Below, one piece after another: positions 31,772-40,182 of a stretch of DNA of 64,000 nt; within the stretch, counting starts at the first letter, position 1, and each line of letters opens with the position of its first letter. Made by a program: the position numbers and the translations under genes. Below the pieces are notes generated by a model, which had not been told where the DNA came from, did no database searches, and was given only the letters and a program-made list of their open reading frames with translations. Origin of the DNA: Burkholderiaceae bacterium (GTDB lineage Bacteria > Pseudomonadota > Gammaproteobacteria > Burkholderiales > Burkholderiaceae_C); the NCBI GenBank assembly GCA_024235915.1, contig JACKLO010000007.1:124001-188000 (forward strand). Direction: 5' to 3'.

Positions 31772-33823
31772 TCAGGGCGCGGGAATCGCGTGGCGACGCA
31801 GCGCACCGCTGACCAGCGCCTGCTTCAGCGCCTCCGTGGTGAGGCCAGGCTCGAGTTCTGCGTTGCCGTCCAGCCCGACACCACGGTTGCGCCCGTCGGC
31901 CTTGGCTTCGTAGAGCGCCAGGTCCGCCACCCGCGTGGCCAGTTCCCAGCTGCGGGGCTCGGACGCCTGCGCCAGCCAGGTGGCATAGCCGACGGAGCAG
32001 GTCACCGGCAGCCGCTGCCCGCCGACGTCGAAGTGTTCGTCGTTGACGGCCCGAAGCAGGCGCGCGCAGACGCTGTCGGCGTCATCGAAGCCAAGGTCCG
32101 GGCACAGCCAGCAGAATTCCTCGCCGCCCCAACGCGCCTGCACATCGCCCTGGCGCGCGCAGCGCTGCAGCACGGCGGCGAACTGCCGCAGCACGGCGTC
32201 GCCGGCCACGTGGCCATGGCGGTCGTTGATCGCCTTGAAGTGATCCAGGTCGAGCAGGAACACCACGAAGCGCCGGGGGCCGGCGGCATCGGTGCCGCGC
32301 CGGCCCTGCGCTTCGACAAAGGCCGCGACGCGTTCGTCGAGTGAGCGGCGGTTGTTCAACCCGGTCAGCGGGTCCTCCTGGCTGGTGCGGCGCAGCTCGC
32401 GGTTGAGCGATTCGATCTCGGTGTTCTTCTCCGCAAGGCGCTGGCCCGCGCGCTTGCGCAGGCGCAGGTTGACGACGAGCAGTCCTGCGGCCACGGACAC
32501 CAGCAGCAGGCCCACGAGCAGCAATAGCGCCACCTTGCGCGTGGCCGCTTCCCGCTCCTGGGCGCTGGCGATCTCGCGCTCCTTGCGTTCGAGGTCGTAG
32601 CGCGCCTGCAGGCGCTCGACGCGCCGCCGGGCCTCGGCGCCGTTGTGTTCGTTGTAGAGCGCCAGGAACTGGTCGAAGGTGGCCAGCACCACAGCGGAAG
32701 CCTCGTCCACGTGGATCTGGCTGCGAACCAGGCGTTGGAGGACGATGACCTGCTGTTGCGGGTCGGGATGTTCGGCATACAGCGCATTCGCCTGCTGGTA
32801 GGCCTTCAAGGCCTCGGCATCTCGGCCCAGCTTCTCGAGCATTTCGCCGCGCCGCCGCAGCGTGTGGGCCCGCTCGTGGGGCGTGCCGAACTTCGTGGCG
32901 AAAGCCAGCAGATCGGCCAGCACCTTGAGGGCGCCCTCAGGGTCGCCGCGCCGCTCAAGCACCCCGACGTAATTGGCCGACAGGCCGAAGTTCGGGTTGT
33001 TCTGGTGGGCCTGGGACAGGTATTCCGATTCCAGCAGCGCATCGGCCCGCTCGTAGCGCTTGGCCAAGCGCAGGGCAAAAGCGAGGTTGCCGATCGCGGC
33101 AAACCGCCGTTTGGGCCGTCCTTCGCTGGCGGCCACGTCGAGTTCGCACCACTGCACTGCCCGCTTGCGGTCCTCCTCCAGCGCCGTGTCCCAGTTGCCG
33201 CCGTAGATGAAGAAGGTGCACAGGCCGCGGAGCACGGCCGTGTCGTTGGGCAGGTTGTTGGCCCGCCGAAGACGTTCCGCCTCCAGAAGCGCGGCGAGCG
33301 ATGCATCGTAGTTGCCGAGCACGAGGTTGGTTCGGCCCACACCGGCCAGCAGTTGCGAGCGCTGATCCGGGTGCCCAGGCGCGAGGCGACTCAGGCTGTC
33401 GTCGTACATCTGCCTTGCATCGGCCCAGTTGCTGCGCATTTCCCGCGCCCGCCCGCGGGCGATCGACAGTGGCACGGCCAGCGCCGGTTCGGGGACGTGC
33501 GCCATGAGCGAAGCCCCCATCTGGTCGGCCTGCTCGAAGAGGTCCCAGCGCCCAAGAATGGCCAGCGCGTCGATGCGGTGCGTGAGGATCTGCGCCCGGT
33601 CGTCGTCGGAGAGCGATGGCCGGGCCAGCAAGGCGGTCGTCAACGCCAGATTGGCGGCGTACGCCTCGACCGCGGCATTGGCCTGGAGGACGAGCACCTC
33701 GGCGGCAGGCGCCGGCGCATCCGCCGCCAGGGCGCCGCGCTGCCCACTGGCGCCGACGAGCAACACGACGGCGAGCAGGCATGACAGCCCTGTCGCCGGC
33801 CAGAAGGCCATTCGCCTCGACAT
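31772..33823 (-). CDS. Membrane-bound diguanylate cyclase with periplasmic TPR-like domain
   Basis: 683 residues from ATG 33823, with AAGG seven bases upstream; a TTG at 33847 is possible. An N-terminal signal/membrane segment (ATGLSCLLAVVLLVGAS) precedes about 370 residues of helical TPR-like repeats (LLEAERLRRANNLPNDTAV, ALKAYQQANALYAEHPDPQQQ). A transmembrane helix lies near residues 425-450 and a short coiled coil leads to the GGDEF domain. The active site reads RWGGEEF near residue 566, with an RxxD inhibitory site (RQGD) five residues upstream. It should make cyclic-di-GMP in response to a periplasmic signal, with product inhibition. It is convergent with soeC. Confidence 0.92.
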   Translation of the reverse strand: MSRRMAFWPATGLSCLLAVVLLVGASGQRGALAADAPAPAAEVLVLQANAAVEAYAANLALTTALLARPSLSDDDRAQILTHRIDALAILGRWDLFEQADQMGASLMAHVPEPALAVPLSIARGRAREMRSNWADARQMYDDSLSRLAPGHPDQRSQLLAGVGRTNLVLGNYDASLAALLEAERLRRANNLPNDTAVLRGLCTFFIYGGNWDTALEEDRKRAVQWCELDVAASEGRPKRRFAAIGNLAFALRLAKRYERADALLESEYLSQAHQNNPNFGLSANYVGVLERRGDPEGALKVLADLLAFATKFGTPHERAHTLRRRGEMLEKLGRDAEALKAYQQANALYAEHPDPQQQVIVLQRLVRSQIHVDEASAVVLATFDQFLALYNEHNGAEARRRVERLQARYDLERKEREIASAQEREAATRKVALLLLVGLLLVSVAAGLLVVNLRLRKRAGQRLAEKNTEIESLNRELRRTSQEDPLTGLNNRRSLDERVAAFVEAQGRRGTDAAGPRRFVVFLLDLDHFKAINDRHGHVAGDAVLRQFAAVLQRCARQGDVQARWGGEEFCWLCPDLGFDDADSVCARLLRAVNDEHFDVGGQRLPVTCSVGYATWLAQASEPRSWELATRVADLALYEAKADGRNRGVGLDGNAELEPGLTTEALKQALVSGALRRHAIPAP

Positions 33824-33959
33824 GCACCTACCTTCGCGGATGTTCAAGAGAATCGTCCTGCGAGGCCTGACGTCCCCGGTCCGTCAAATGTAGCCAGCGG
33901 GGTTTCGATCGAATGCGGCCAATTGGGCCCGCATTGCCCGGCACCTGTCTCGTGGCCGA

Positions 33960-34841
33960 TCAACTGCGCCTTGGCCGGATCATCGTCTGGGCGTAGCCAA
34001 AACGTTCGCCCAGCGCCTGCAGCAGGTGCATCAGCCGCGCCTGCAGCTTGGCGAAACCGTCGTGTTTCTCCAGCGTCTGCGTGTTCATGTACAGGCGCTG
34101 GTTGATCTCCAACTGCAGGCTGTGGCGGCCGGCGGACGGGTCGCTGTACGCAGCCACCAGTTCCACGCCCTTGAACGGGTGGTTCACCGCCACCTCGTAA
34201 CCCTCACCGCGCAGGAACTCGGCGACGAAGTTCGTGAAGGCCGGCTCGCAACTGCTGCCATCGCGGTCGCCGAGCACGAAGTCCGGGCGCGGCTTGCCGT
34301 CCACGCCGTCGAAATCCAGCGAGGTCATCGGCCCCATCGAATGGCAGTTCAGGTGGTAGACGACCCCGAAGCGCGTGTGCGCGTTGGCCAGCAGTTCCCA
34401 CAGTGCGTCGTGGTAGGGCTGGTAGCAGCGCTCGATGCGGGCCAGGATCTCCTTCACCGTCAGGCCGCGGTCGTAGATCGGCCGGCCGTCCAGCAGGGTG
34501 CGCCAGATCAGCGCCTTGCCCAGCGCGGCCTTGCCGCTGTCCACCGTGGGGTGGGGCCAGGGTTCGGCCATCAGTCGCGGGTCGATGTCGGCCACGTGGC
34601 GGTTGACGTCGATGTAGGTGCGGGCGAACTGCGCCGCCAGCAGCGGGATGCCCATCTTGGCTGCGGGCAGGAACAGCTCGTCGACGAAGCAGTCCTCACC
34701 GTCGCGCAGGGCCCGGGGTTCCACTGCAGGGCGGAAATCGGCCGGCAGGCGGAAGCCGCTGTGCGGCGAATCGAGAACGATGGGGAAGGCCGGCACCTCG
34801 GGCGGGCGCGGGCCGTGCAGGGCAAGCACATGGGGGTCCAA
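33960..34841 (-). CDS. N-formylglutamate amidohydrolase family protein
   Basis: 293 residues if started at TTG 34841 (preceded by CGGAG); there is no ATG near the conserved N-terminus, and a GTG a few codons downstream is an alternative. Family features are FPIVLDSPHSGFRLPADFRP near residue 18, DCFVDELF near 50, RTYIDVNRHVADIDP near 72, VVYHLNCHSMGPMTS with probable metal ligands near 160, and DPSAGRHSLQLEINQRLYMN near 230. HutG-type enzymes release glutamate from N-formylglutamate, but family members may act on related amides. It is divergent from the PuuB-like oxidase, with 71 bases between the starts. Confidence 0.85.
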   Translation of the reverse strand: MDPHVLALHGPRPPEVPAFPIVLDSPHSGFRLPADFRPAVEPRALRDGEDCFVDELFLPAAKMGIPLLAAQFARTYIDVNRHVADIDPRLMAEPWPHPTVDSGKAALGKALIWRTLLDGRPIYDRGLTVKEILARIERCYQPYHDALWELLANAHTRFGVVYHLNCHSMGPMTSLDFDGVDGKPRPDFVLGDRDGSSCEPAFTNFVAEFLRGEGYEVAVNHPFKGVELVAAYSDPSAGRHSLQLEINQRLYMNTQTLEKHDGFAKLQARLMHLLQALGERFGYAQTMIRPRRS

Positions 34842-34912
34842 GGCGGGGCTCCGGTGGGCGGCTGCGGGGTCGGGTGCATTATCGGGGTCTGATTCCAACG
34901 CTCCGCTGCCCG

Positions 34913-36196
34913 ATGACCCTGCCGGCCCACGCCCCGTCCTACTACGCACACAGCGCCAACCCCGCCCCGCCGCGCCCGCCATTGCAGGGTGCGGCCGAGG
35001 CCGATGTGTGCATCGTCGGCGCCGGCTACACCGGCCTGTCCACCGGCCTGGCGCTGGCCGAGGCAGGCTTTCGCGTGGTGGTGCTGGAGGCGGCCCAGGT
35101 GGGCTGGGGCGCGTCAGGCCGCAACGGCGGGCAGATCGTGCACAGCTTTTCGCGCGATCTGGATGTCATCGAGGCCGCCTACGGCCGGGAGACTGCCGAA
35201 CCCCTGGGCCGCATGATGTTCGAGGGCGCCGCCATCATCCGCGAGCGGGTGAAGCAGTACGGCATCGCCTGCGACCTGAAGGACGGCGGCGCTTACACCG
35301 CCATCGGCGGCCACAAGGTCGGACAACTGGCCGAGCACAAGGCCTTGTGGGAACGCTGGGGCCACCCGGGCCTGCAGCTCTACGACACCAAGGCCGACGT
35401 GCACCGCTTCGTGGCCACCGACCGCTACAGTGCGCTGCTGTTCGACCCCACAGGCGGCCACATCCACCCGCTGAACTTGGCGCTGGGCGAAGCGGCGGCG
35501 CTGGAATCGCTGGGCGGGCGCATCCATGAAGGCTCGGCGGTGGTGCGCATCAAGCGCGGCGACCCGGCCGTGGTGCACACCGCCCAGGGCCAGGTGAAGG
35601 CGCGCTGGGTGGTGCTGGCCGGCAACGCCTACCTGGGTGGGCTGGAACCGGCGCTGGCCGCCAAGAGCATGCCCTGTGGCACCCAGGTGGTGGCGACCGA
35701 GCCGCTGGGTGCACGTGCGGCCGAGCTGATCCCGTCGGACTGCTGCGTGGAGGACAACAACTTCCTGCTCGACTATTTCCGCCTGTCGGCCGACGGGCGG
35801 CTGCTCTACGGCGGCGGTGTGATCTACGGCGCGCGCGACCCGGCGCGGGTGGAGGCGCTGGTACGCCCCAAGCTGCTGAAGACCTTCCCGCAGCTGGCCG
35901 ATGTGCGCATCGACTTCGGCTGGACGGGCAACTTCCTGCTCACGCTCTCCCGCCTGCCGCAGGTGGGCCGGCTGGCGGACAACGTCTACTACGCCCAGGG
36001 CTGTTCCGGCCACGGCGTGACCTACACGCACCTGGTCGGCCGCGTGCTGGGCGAGGCCATCCGCGGCCAGGCGGAACGCTTCGACGCCTTCGCGCGCCTG
36101 CCACATCACCCGTTCCCCGGCGGGCGGCTGCTGCGCGTGCCGCTGACGGCGCTGGGTGCGGCCTGGTACGACTTGCGCGACCGCCTGGGCGTCTGA
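34913..36196 (+). CDS. FAD-dependent oxidoreductase, gamma-glutamylputrescine oxidase-like (PuuB family)
   Basis: 427 residues, matching E. coli PuuB (426). The N-terminus HAPSYYAHSANP precedes the dinucleotide-binding motif ADVCIVGAGYTGLSTGLALAEAGFRVVVLEA near residues 30-60, GWGASGRNGGQIVHSF near 65, and the C-terminal FAD block NVYYAQGCSGHGVTYTHLVGRVLGEAI near 362. Family enzymes oxidise amines such as gamma-glutamylputrescine to aldehydes with release of ammonia and H2O2. No PuuA/C/D genes are visible. Divergence from an N-formylglutamate amidohydrolase suggests linked glutamate-conjugate or polyamine breakdown, which is inference. Confidence 0.88.
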   Translation: MTLPAHAPSYYAHSANPAPPRPPLQGAAEADVCIVGAGYTGLSTGLALAEAGFRVVVLEAAQVGWGASGRNGGQIVHSFSRDLDVIEAAYGRETAEPLGRMMFEGAAIIRERVKQYGIACDLKDGGAYTAIGGHKVGQLAEHKALWERWGHPGLQLYDTKADVHRFVATDRYSALLFDPTGGHIHPLNLALGEAAALESLGGRIHEGSAVVRIKRGDPAVVHTAQGQVKARWVVLAGNAYLGGLEPALAAKSMPCGTQVVATEPLGARAAELIPSDCCVEDNNFLLDYFRLSADGRLLYGGGVIYGARDPARVEALVRPKLLKTFPQLADVRIDFGWTGNFLLTLSRLPQVGRLADNVYYAQGCSGHGVTYTHLVGRVLGEAIRGQAERFDAFARLPHHPFPGGRLLRVPLTALGAAWYDLRDRLGV

Positions 36197-36219
36197 AACA
36201 CCCTCGGTGAGCGTCTTCT

Positions 36220-36242
36220 CCCGGTCAGGAATCCCTGCCGGG
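36220..36242 (+). terminator. Possible hairpin terminator after the PuuB-like gene
   Basis: CCCGG-t-CAGG at 36220-36229 pairs with CCTG-CCGGG at 36234-36242 around an AATC loop (9 bp with one bulged base). There is no T tract behind it, so it may be a weak or Rho-assisted terminator, or the structure may be incidental. Confidence 0.3.
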
Positions 36243-36277
36243 AATGCGTTGACGTTCCCGTGCGTATGCTGAGCACC

Positions 36278-36778
36278 ATGAAACGCCTTCCCATGTGGAT
36301 GCTCCTGCCGGCAGCCTCGTTGTTGGCGGCCTGCGCCGGCCCGGGGCTGACGCCGCTGCAAGGCGGCCTCAGCGAGTCGGAACTCACCCAGCGCTGGGGC
36401 ACGCCCACCGGGCGCTACACCCTGGGCAGTGGCACCCGGCTGGAATACGCCCTGGGCCCCGCAGGCCGCGAGACCTGGATGGTGGACCTGGATGCCCAGG
36501 GCCGTGTGGCGCAGTGGCGCCAGGTGCTGGACTGGCGCCACCTGGAGCGTGTGCAGGGCAGCCTGCCGGGCATGAGCACCGATGAACTGCTGCGCACCCT
36601 GGGCCGCGCCAGCCACGTGCGCAGCGGTGGCCGGCAAGGGGGCGAGGTCTGGTCCTGGCGGCACGACTCGCCGTTTTGCCTGTGGTTCCAGGCGTCGATC
36701 GGCGACGATGACCGGGTCCGCGACGCATCCTTCGCGCCCGACCCGGAATGCGACGCCCGGGACGACTACGATGGCTGA
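36278..36778 (+). CDS. Putative lipoprotein with BamE/SmpA-like fold features
   Basis: 166 residues from ATG 36278; an in-frame GTG at 36260 is possible. A lipoprotein signal ends in the lipobox LLAAC, placing the lipidated cysteine near residue 19. The mature part has two similar blocks (LQGGLSESELTQRWGTPTGRYTL and LPGMSTDELLRTLGRASHVRSGG) resembling the GMs-xx-EV-xxxLGxP repeats of SmpA/OmlA/BamE-like proteins, followed by Tyr/Trp-rich strands. Function is unknown; probably attached to the outer membrane. It abuts the ArsC-like gene with no gap. Confidence 0.75.
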   Translation: MKRLPMWMLLPAASLLAACAGPGLTPLQGGLSESELTQRWGTPTGRYTLGSGTRLEYALGPAGRETWMVDLDAQGRVAQWRQVLDWRHLERVQGSLPGMSTDELLRTLGRASHVRSGGRQGGEVWSWRHDSPFCLWFQASIGDDDRVRDASFAPDPECDARDDYDG

Positions 36779-37153
36779 ATGAACGTCACGCTCTTCGGCA
36801 TCCCCAACTGCGACACTGTCAAGCGCGCCCGCGCCTGGCTGGCTGAACACGGTATCGACGCCGCGTTCCATGACTTCAAGAAGGCCGGCGTGCCGCCCGA
36901 TGGGCTGGACGCCTGGCTCGACGCCCTGGGCTGGGAGGCCCTGCTCAACCGCAAGGGCACCACCTGGCGCAAGCTTGCCGACGCCACGCGCGCCGCGGTG
37001 GTGGACCGCGCCAGCGCGCGCGCGCTGATGCTGGTGCAGCCCAGCGTGATCAAACGGCCGGTCGTGGTCTGGGGGCCGTCGGTGACGACGGTGGGTTTCG
37101 ATCCGGCGGGCTGGCCGCCGGTGTCGCGTCCCTCGGCGCCGCCCTCTCGCTGA
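36779..37153 (+). CDS. ArsC/Spx superfamily reductase-like protein (YffB type)
   Basis: 124 residues from ATG 36779, directly after the lipoprotein stop. The N-terminus VTLFGIPNCDTVKRARAWLAEHGI carries the single conserved cysteine (residue 11) of the YffB branch of the ArsC family, and the rest (WEALLNRKGTTWRKL, LMLVQPSVIKRPVVV) fits. Members are glutathione-using thiol reductases of unclear substrate, not proven arsenate reductases. Its 3' end overlaps the end of the convergent diguanylate cyclase gene by 104 bases, so the last 35 codons of this gene are antisense to that gene. Confidence 0.9.
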   Translation: MNVTLFGIPNCDTVKRARAWLAEHGIDAAFHDFKKAGVPPDGLDAWLDALGWEALLNRKGTTWRKLADATRAAVVDRASARALMLVQPSVIKRPVVVWGPSVTTVGFDPAGWPPVSRPSAPPSR

Positions 37154-39050
37154 GTTCGTCCTCGGCGGTCACCGTCTCCACCCGGTTGCGGCCATTGGCC
37201 TTGGCGCGGTAGAGCGCGCGGTCGGCCCGGCGCAGCAGGTCGCTCAGCCCGTCGCCAGGCTGGCTCAAGGTGAGGCCTACGCTGGTCGTCACCGGGCCTC
37301 CGGGCACCACGTGCTGCAGGTCCAGCGCCTGCACGGCGGCGCGCAGGCGTTCGGCCACGGCGGCGGCCTGGTCGCCGTCGGCCGCGGGCAGCACCAGGGC
37401 GAATTCCTCGCCGCCCAGGCGGCCGGCAGCGGCCGGCGGCGCACCTTCAACCCGCAGCACCTCGGCCGCGGCACGCAGCACGGCGTCGCCGGCCGGGTGG
37501 CCGTGCGTGTCGTTGATGCGCTTGAAGTGGTCCAGGTCGATGATCAGCAGGGCACACGGCGTGCCGCGGGCGAGCCAGGCCTCCAGCCGCGCCAGCACGT
37601 CGCGCCGGTTGGGCAGCCCAGTGAGTTCGTCGGTGTGCGCCAGGCGCCGCATGGCCTGGCCGGCGCGGCGCAACCGCCAGGCCAGGGCCGCCAGCAGCAG
37701 CGCGCCGATCAGGCCGATGGCGATGACGCCGTTGCGCAGCTGGCCGGCCGCCTTTTCCTGCGTGAGCGCACGGGTCATGGCCGCCTGTTCGCGCTGCAAC
37801 AGGCGCAGGTGCTGCGCCTCGCTGCTGCTGTCCACCTGCAGCTTCAGCGCGGCGAAGCGCTCGTCCACCTGGCGCTGCAGCAGGCTGTCGGACAGGCGCT
37901 TGAACGCGTCCAGCTGCGCATAGGCCTCGCGCCACTGGCCCTGGGCCGCGTGCAATGCGGCCATGGCCTCGTGCGTGCTGGCACGCTCGCGGGTCGACTG
38001 AGCCTGCTCGAAGATCTGCAGCGCCTCCTGCAGGGCCGCCCGGGCTTCGGCTGAGCGGGCCAGGCGGCCCAGGGCCACGCCGCGTTGCAGCAGGATCTGC
38101 CCGCGCAGCCGCTCGTCGGCCACGCCACGCTGCAGCGCCTGCGCGGCATCCAGCTGCGCCAGCGCCTGCGTGGCGTCGCCTTTCGCATTGGCCAGGGCGG
38201 CCAGCCCGCGCAGGCCATAGGCCTCGCCGCGGGCGTAACGCAGTTCGCGCGCCAGCGCCAGTGTCTGCCGGAAGGCCTCCTCGGCCGCCGGCCAGTCGGC
38301 CAACTGTTCGTTCACGCGCCCCAGGTTGTGCCAGGTCACCACCAGTTCGCGCTTGAGGCCGGCGCGCTGCTGCGCCTGCAAGGTCATGCGGTAGTAGCGG
38401 CGCGCCTGTTCCGCATCGCCCATGCGGTTGTAGAGGGTGGCGATGCTGTTCTGCGTGGTGGTGCGCTGCTCCGGCAGGCCCAGGCGCTCGAACAGCGACG
38501 CCGCGCGGTCCAGATCGCTCAGGCCGCCGGAGAACTCGCCACGCACGCCGCGCAGGTAGCCGCGCCGGTACAAGGCCTCGGCCAACTCGGCGTCGTCCTG
38601 TGCGCGTTCGGCGGCCGCCACGGCCAGCTCGAACAGGCGCAGCGCCACCGCCCCCTGGCCAGCCTGGTTCTCCAGTTCGCCCTCGCAGTTGTAGGCCCGC
38701 GCCGACAGGCCGCGCTGGCGCACCTGCGGCAGCAGCGTGCGGGCCTGGTCCAGGCGCTGGCGGGCGGCGGCGCTGTCGCGTTCGGACTGGTGTTCACACA
38801 GCAGCAGCAGGGCGCGCACGCGAAGGTCGGCGTCGCCGCCGTCGCCCAGACTGGCCAGGGCCTGCTGCGCCAGGCGGGCCGACAGCGCAGGATCCACCCG
38901 CACCTGGGCTTCGGCGCGGTCCAGCACGGCGGCCGGCTCGCTGGCGAGCGCGGGCACGGCGCCGCCCGAGCCCAGCGCGGCCAGGCACAGCACGACACGG
39001 CTCAGGGCCGCGGCTTGCCGCGCCCTGCGGGTGATGAAGGATCGATGCAT
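37050..39050 (-). CDS. Membrane-bound diguanylate cyclase with periplasmic TPR domain (no I-site)
   Basis: 666 residues from ATG 39050. A signal peptide (SRVVLCLAALGSGGAVPALA) is followed by about 390 residues of TPR repeats (ARRYYRMTLQAQQRAGL, AAEEAFRQTLALARELRYA, ALAQLDAAQALQRGVAD). A transmembrane helix near residues 438-458 and the GGDEF domain follow, with active site RLGGEEF near residue 546. The four residues at the inhibitory position are APPA rather than RxxD, so product inhibition is unlikely. The start overlaps the AlkD-like gene by 49 bases. The last 34 residues, rich in Pro, Ser and Arg, are encoded antisense to the ArsC-like gene and look like a recent extension. Confidence 0.9.
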   Translation of the reverse strand: MHRSFITRRARQAAALSRVVLCLAALGSGGAVPALASEPAAVLDRAEAQVRVDPALSARLAQQALASLGDGGDADLRVRALLLLCEHQSERDSAAARQRLDQARTLLPQVRQRGLSARAYNCEGELENQAGQGAVALRLFELAVAAAERAQDDAELAEALYRRGYLRGVRGEFSGGLSDLDRAASLFERLGLPEQRTTTQNSIATLYNRMGDAEQARRYYRMTLQAQQRAGLKRELVVTWHNLGRVNEQLADWPAAEEAFRQTLALARELRYARGEAYGLRGLAALANAKGDATQALAQLDAAQALQRGVADERLRGQILLQRGVALGRLARSAEARAALQEALQIFEQAQSTRERASTHEAMAALHAAQGQWREAYAQLDAFKRLSDSLLQRQVDERFAALKLQVDSSSEAQHLRLLQREQAAMTRALTQEKAAGQLRNGVIAIGLIGALLLAALAWRLRRAGQAMRRLAHTDELTGLPNRRDVLARLEAWLARGTPCALLIIDLDHFKRINDTHGHPAGDAVLRAAAEVLRVEGAPPAAAGRLGGEEFALVLPAADGDQAAAVAERLRAAVQALDLQHVVPGGPVTTSVGLTLSQPGDGLSDLLRRADRALYRAKANGRNRVETVTAEDELSERAAPRDATPAASPPDRNPPSSPTAPRPRPAV

Positions 39051-40177
39051 TCGATCTCGAGTTCAAAGTCGGCATGCGCCACCACCTGGCCGTTGATGCG
39101 CAGGTCCAGGGCGTGCCGGCCGCGATGGTAGCGCCGTGTCGTCACCACCTTCAGCGGGTGCCGGCGTTCCAGCACGCGGGTCTCGCCGGGGGCCAGCGTC
39201 AATGTCCAACCCTTGAACACCTTGGGCCGGCGTGAGCCGTCGGCCCTCACGTGGTGCACGGCGTAGTCCACCACCAGGGCCTGGGACTGCCGGCCGCTGG
39301 ATTGCAGGGTCAGGCTGAAAGGCAGGTGTCCGCCCAGCATGCAGCGCGTGACTCCCAGGCGCAGTGCCACGTTGCCGTCAAAGGCATTGCCCAGACCCCA
39401 GGCCGCGAGCATGCCGGTGTGGCCGGCCTTGACCAGCGTGCGGCTGGCGTGGCGCAGCAGCGCCAGCCGGGCCGCCGGCGCGCCCGCGCGGTGCTGCGTC
39501 ACCCAGCCGACCACGATGTCCGGGTGGTCCTTGGCGATGTCGTTGAGGTGGTTGGCCACGCTGCGGCGCACGTACTCGCTGGCGTCGTCCTGCAGGGCCG
39601 CCAGCAGCGGCAGCGTGGGCGACGGGTCGTCCACCAGGGCCTGCAGCCGGATGCCCCAGGGCAGGCGCGGACGGCTGCCTTCGCTGACCAGACGCCGCAC
39701 ATGCGCGCTGGGGTCACCGGCCCAGCGCTGCAAGGTGGCGAACACGGTGACGGGGTCGTGCACGATGAAGGGCCGGATCGCGAACTCGGCGCTGAAGCGC
39801 TGGGTGACGGCATGCAACGCCTGCAGCGCGCGCGGCACGTCGTGCAGGCCGCGGCGGGCCACGAATTCACCCACCGGCCACAGTGCCCAGCCTTCCAGGC
39901 CGTCGCGGCAGGGGTCGTCGCTGCCCAGGCGATCGCCCGGCCAGGGCGGGGCCAGCGCCGCCTCCAGCACGCCGCAGGCGCGGTCGAAATCGGCCGGCAG
40001 CGTGGCTTCCAGCGCATCCGCGATCAACATGGCGCGCGCCTTCATCTCCAGGTCTTCCAGACCCGCGGTGGCGTGCGCCGTGAAGGCGGGTGCATCGAAT
40101 CGGCGGTGCACCCGGTGCAGGTGCTGCGCCATGCGATCCACCAAGCCCGGGCTGAGCAGGTTCTTGAACGGTTCCAT
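39002..40177 (-). CDS. DNA alkylation repair protein (AlkD-like HEAT-repeat family)
   Basis: 391 residues from ATG 40177 (MEPFKNLLSPGLVDRMAQHL). The protein is built of HEAT-like helices (VFATLQRWAGDPSAHVRRLVSEGSRPRLPWG, TLPLLAALQDDASEYVRRSVANHLNDIAKDHPDIVVGWV), the hallmark of AlkC/AlkD-type glycosylases for 3- or 7-alkylpurines. A C-terminal beta-rich domain from about residue 285 (LGGHLPFSLTLQ, KGWTLTLAPGETRVLERRHPLKVVTTRRYHRGRHALDL) matches the longer AlkC-like members. It starts six bases after the P450 stop and overlaps the diguanylate cyclase start by 49 bases, so the three are probably cotranscribed. Confidence 0.85.
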   Translation of the reverse strand: MEPFKNLLSPGLVDRMAQHLHRVHRRFDAPAFTAHATAGLEDLEMKARAMLIADALEATLPADFDRACGVLEAALAPPWPGDRLGSDDPCRDGLEGWALWPVGEFVARRGLHDVPRALQALHAVTQRFSAEFAIRPFIVHDPVTVFATLQRWAGDPSAHVRRLVSEGSRPRLPWGIRLQALVDDPSPTLPLLAALQDDASEYVRRSVANHLNDIAKDHPDIVVGWVTQHRAGAPAARLALLRHASRTLVKAGHTGMLAAWGLGNAFDGNVALRLGVTRCMLGGHLPFSLTLQSSGRQSQALVVDYAVHHVRADGSRRPKVFKGWTLTLAPGETRVLERRHPLKVVTTRRYHRGRHALDLRINGQVVAHADFELEIECIDPSSPAGRGKPRP

Positions 40178-40182
40178 GCGGC

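Noticed and set aside
36249..36270. Promoter TTGACG ... TATGCT before the lipoprotein gene
   Set aside because: The spacer is only 10 bases, too short for sigma-70.
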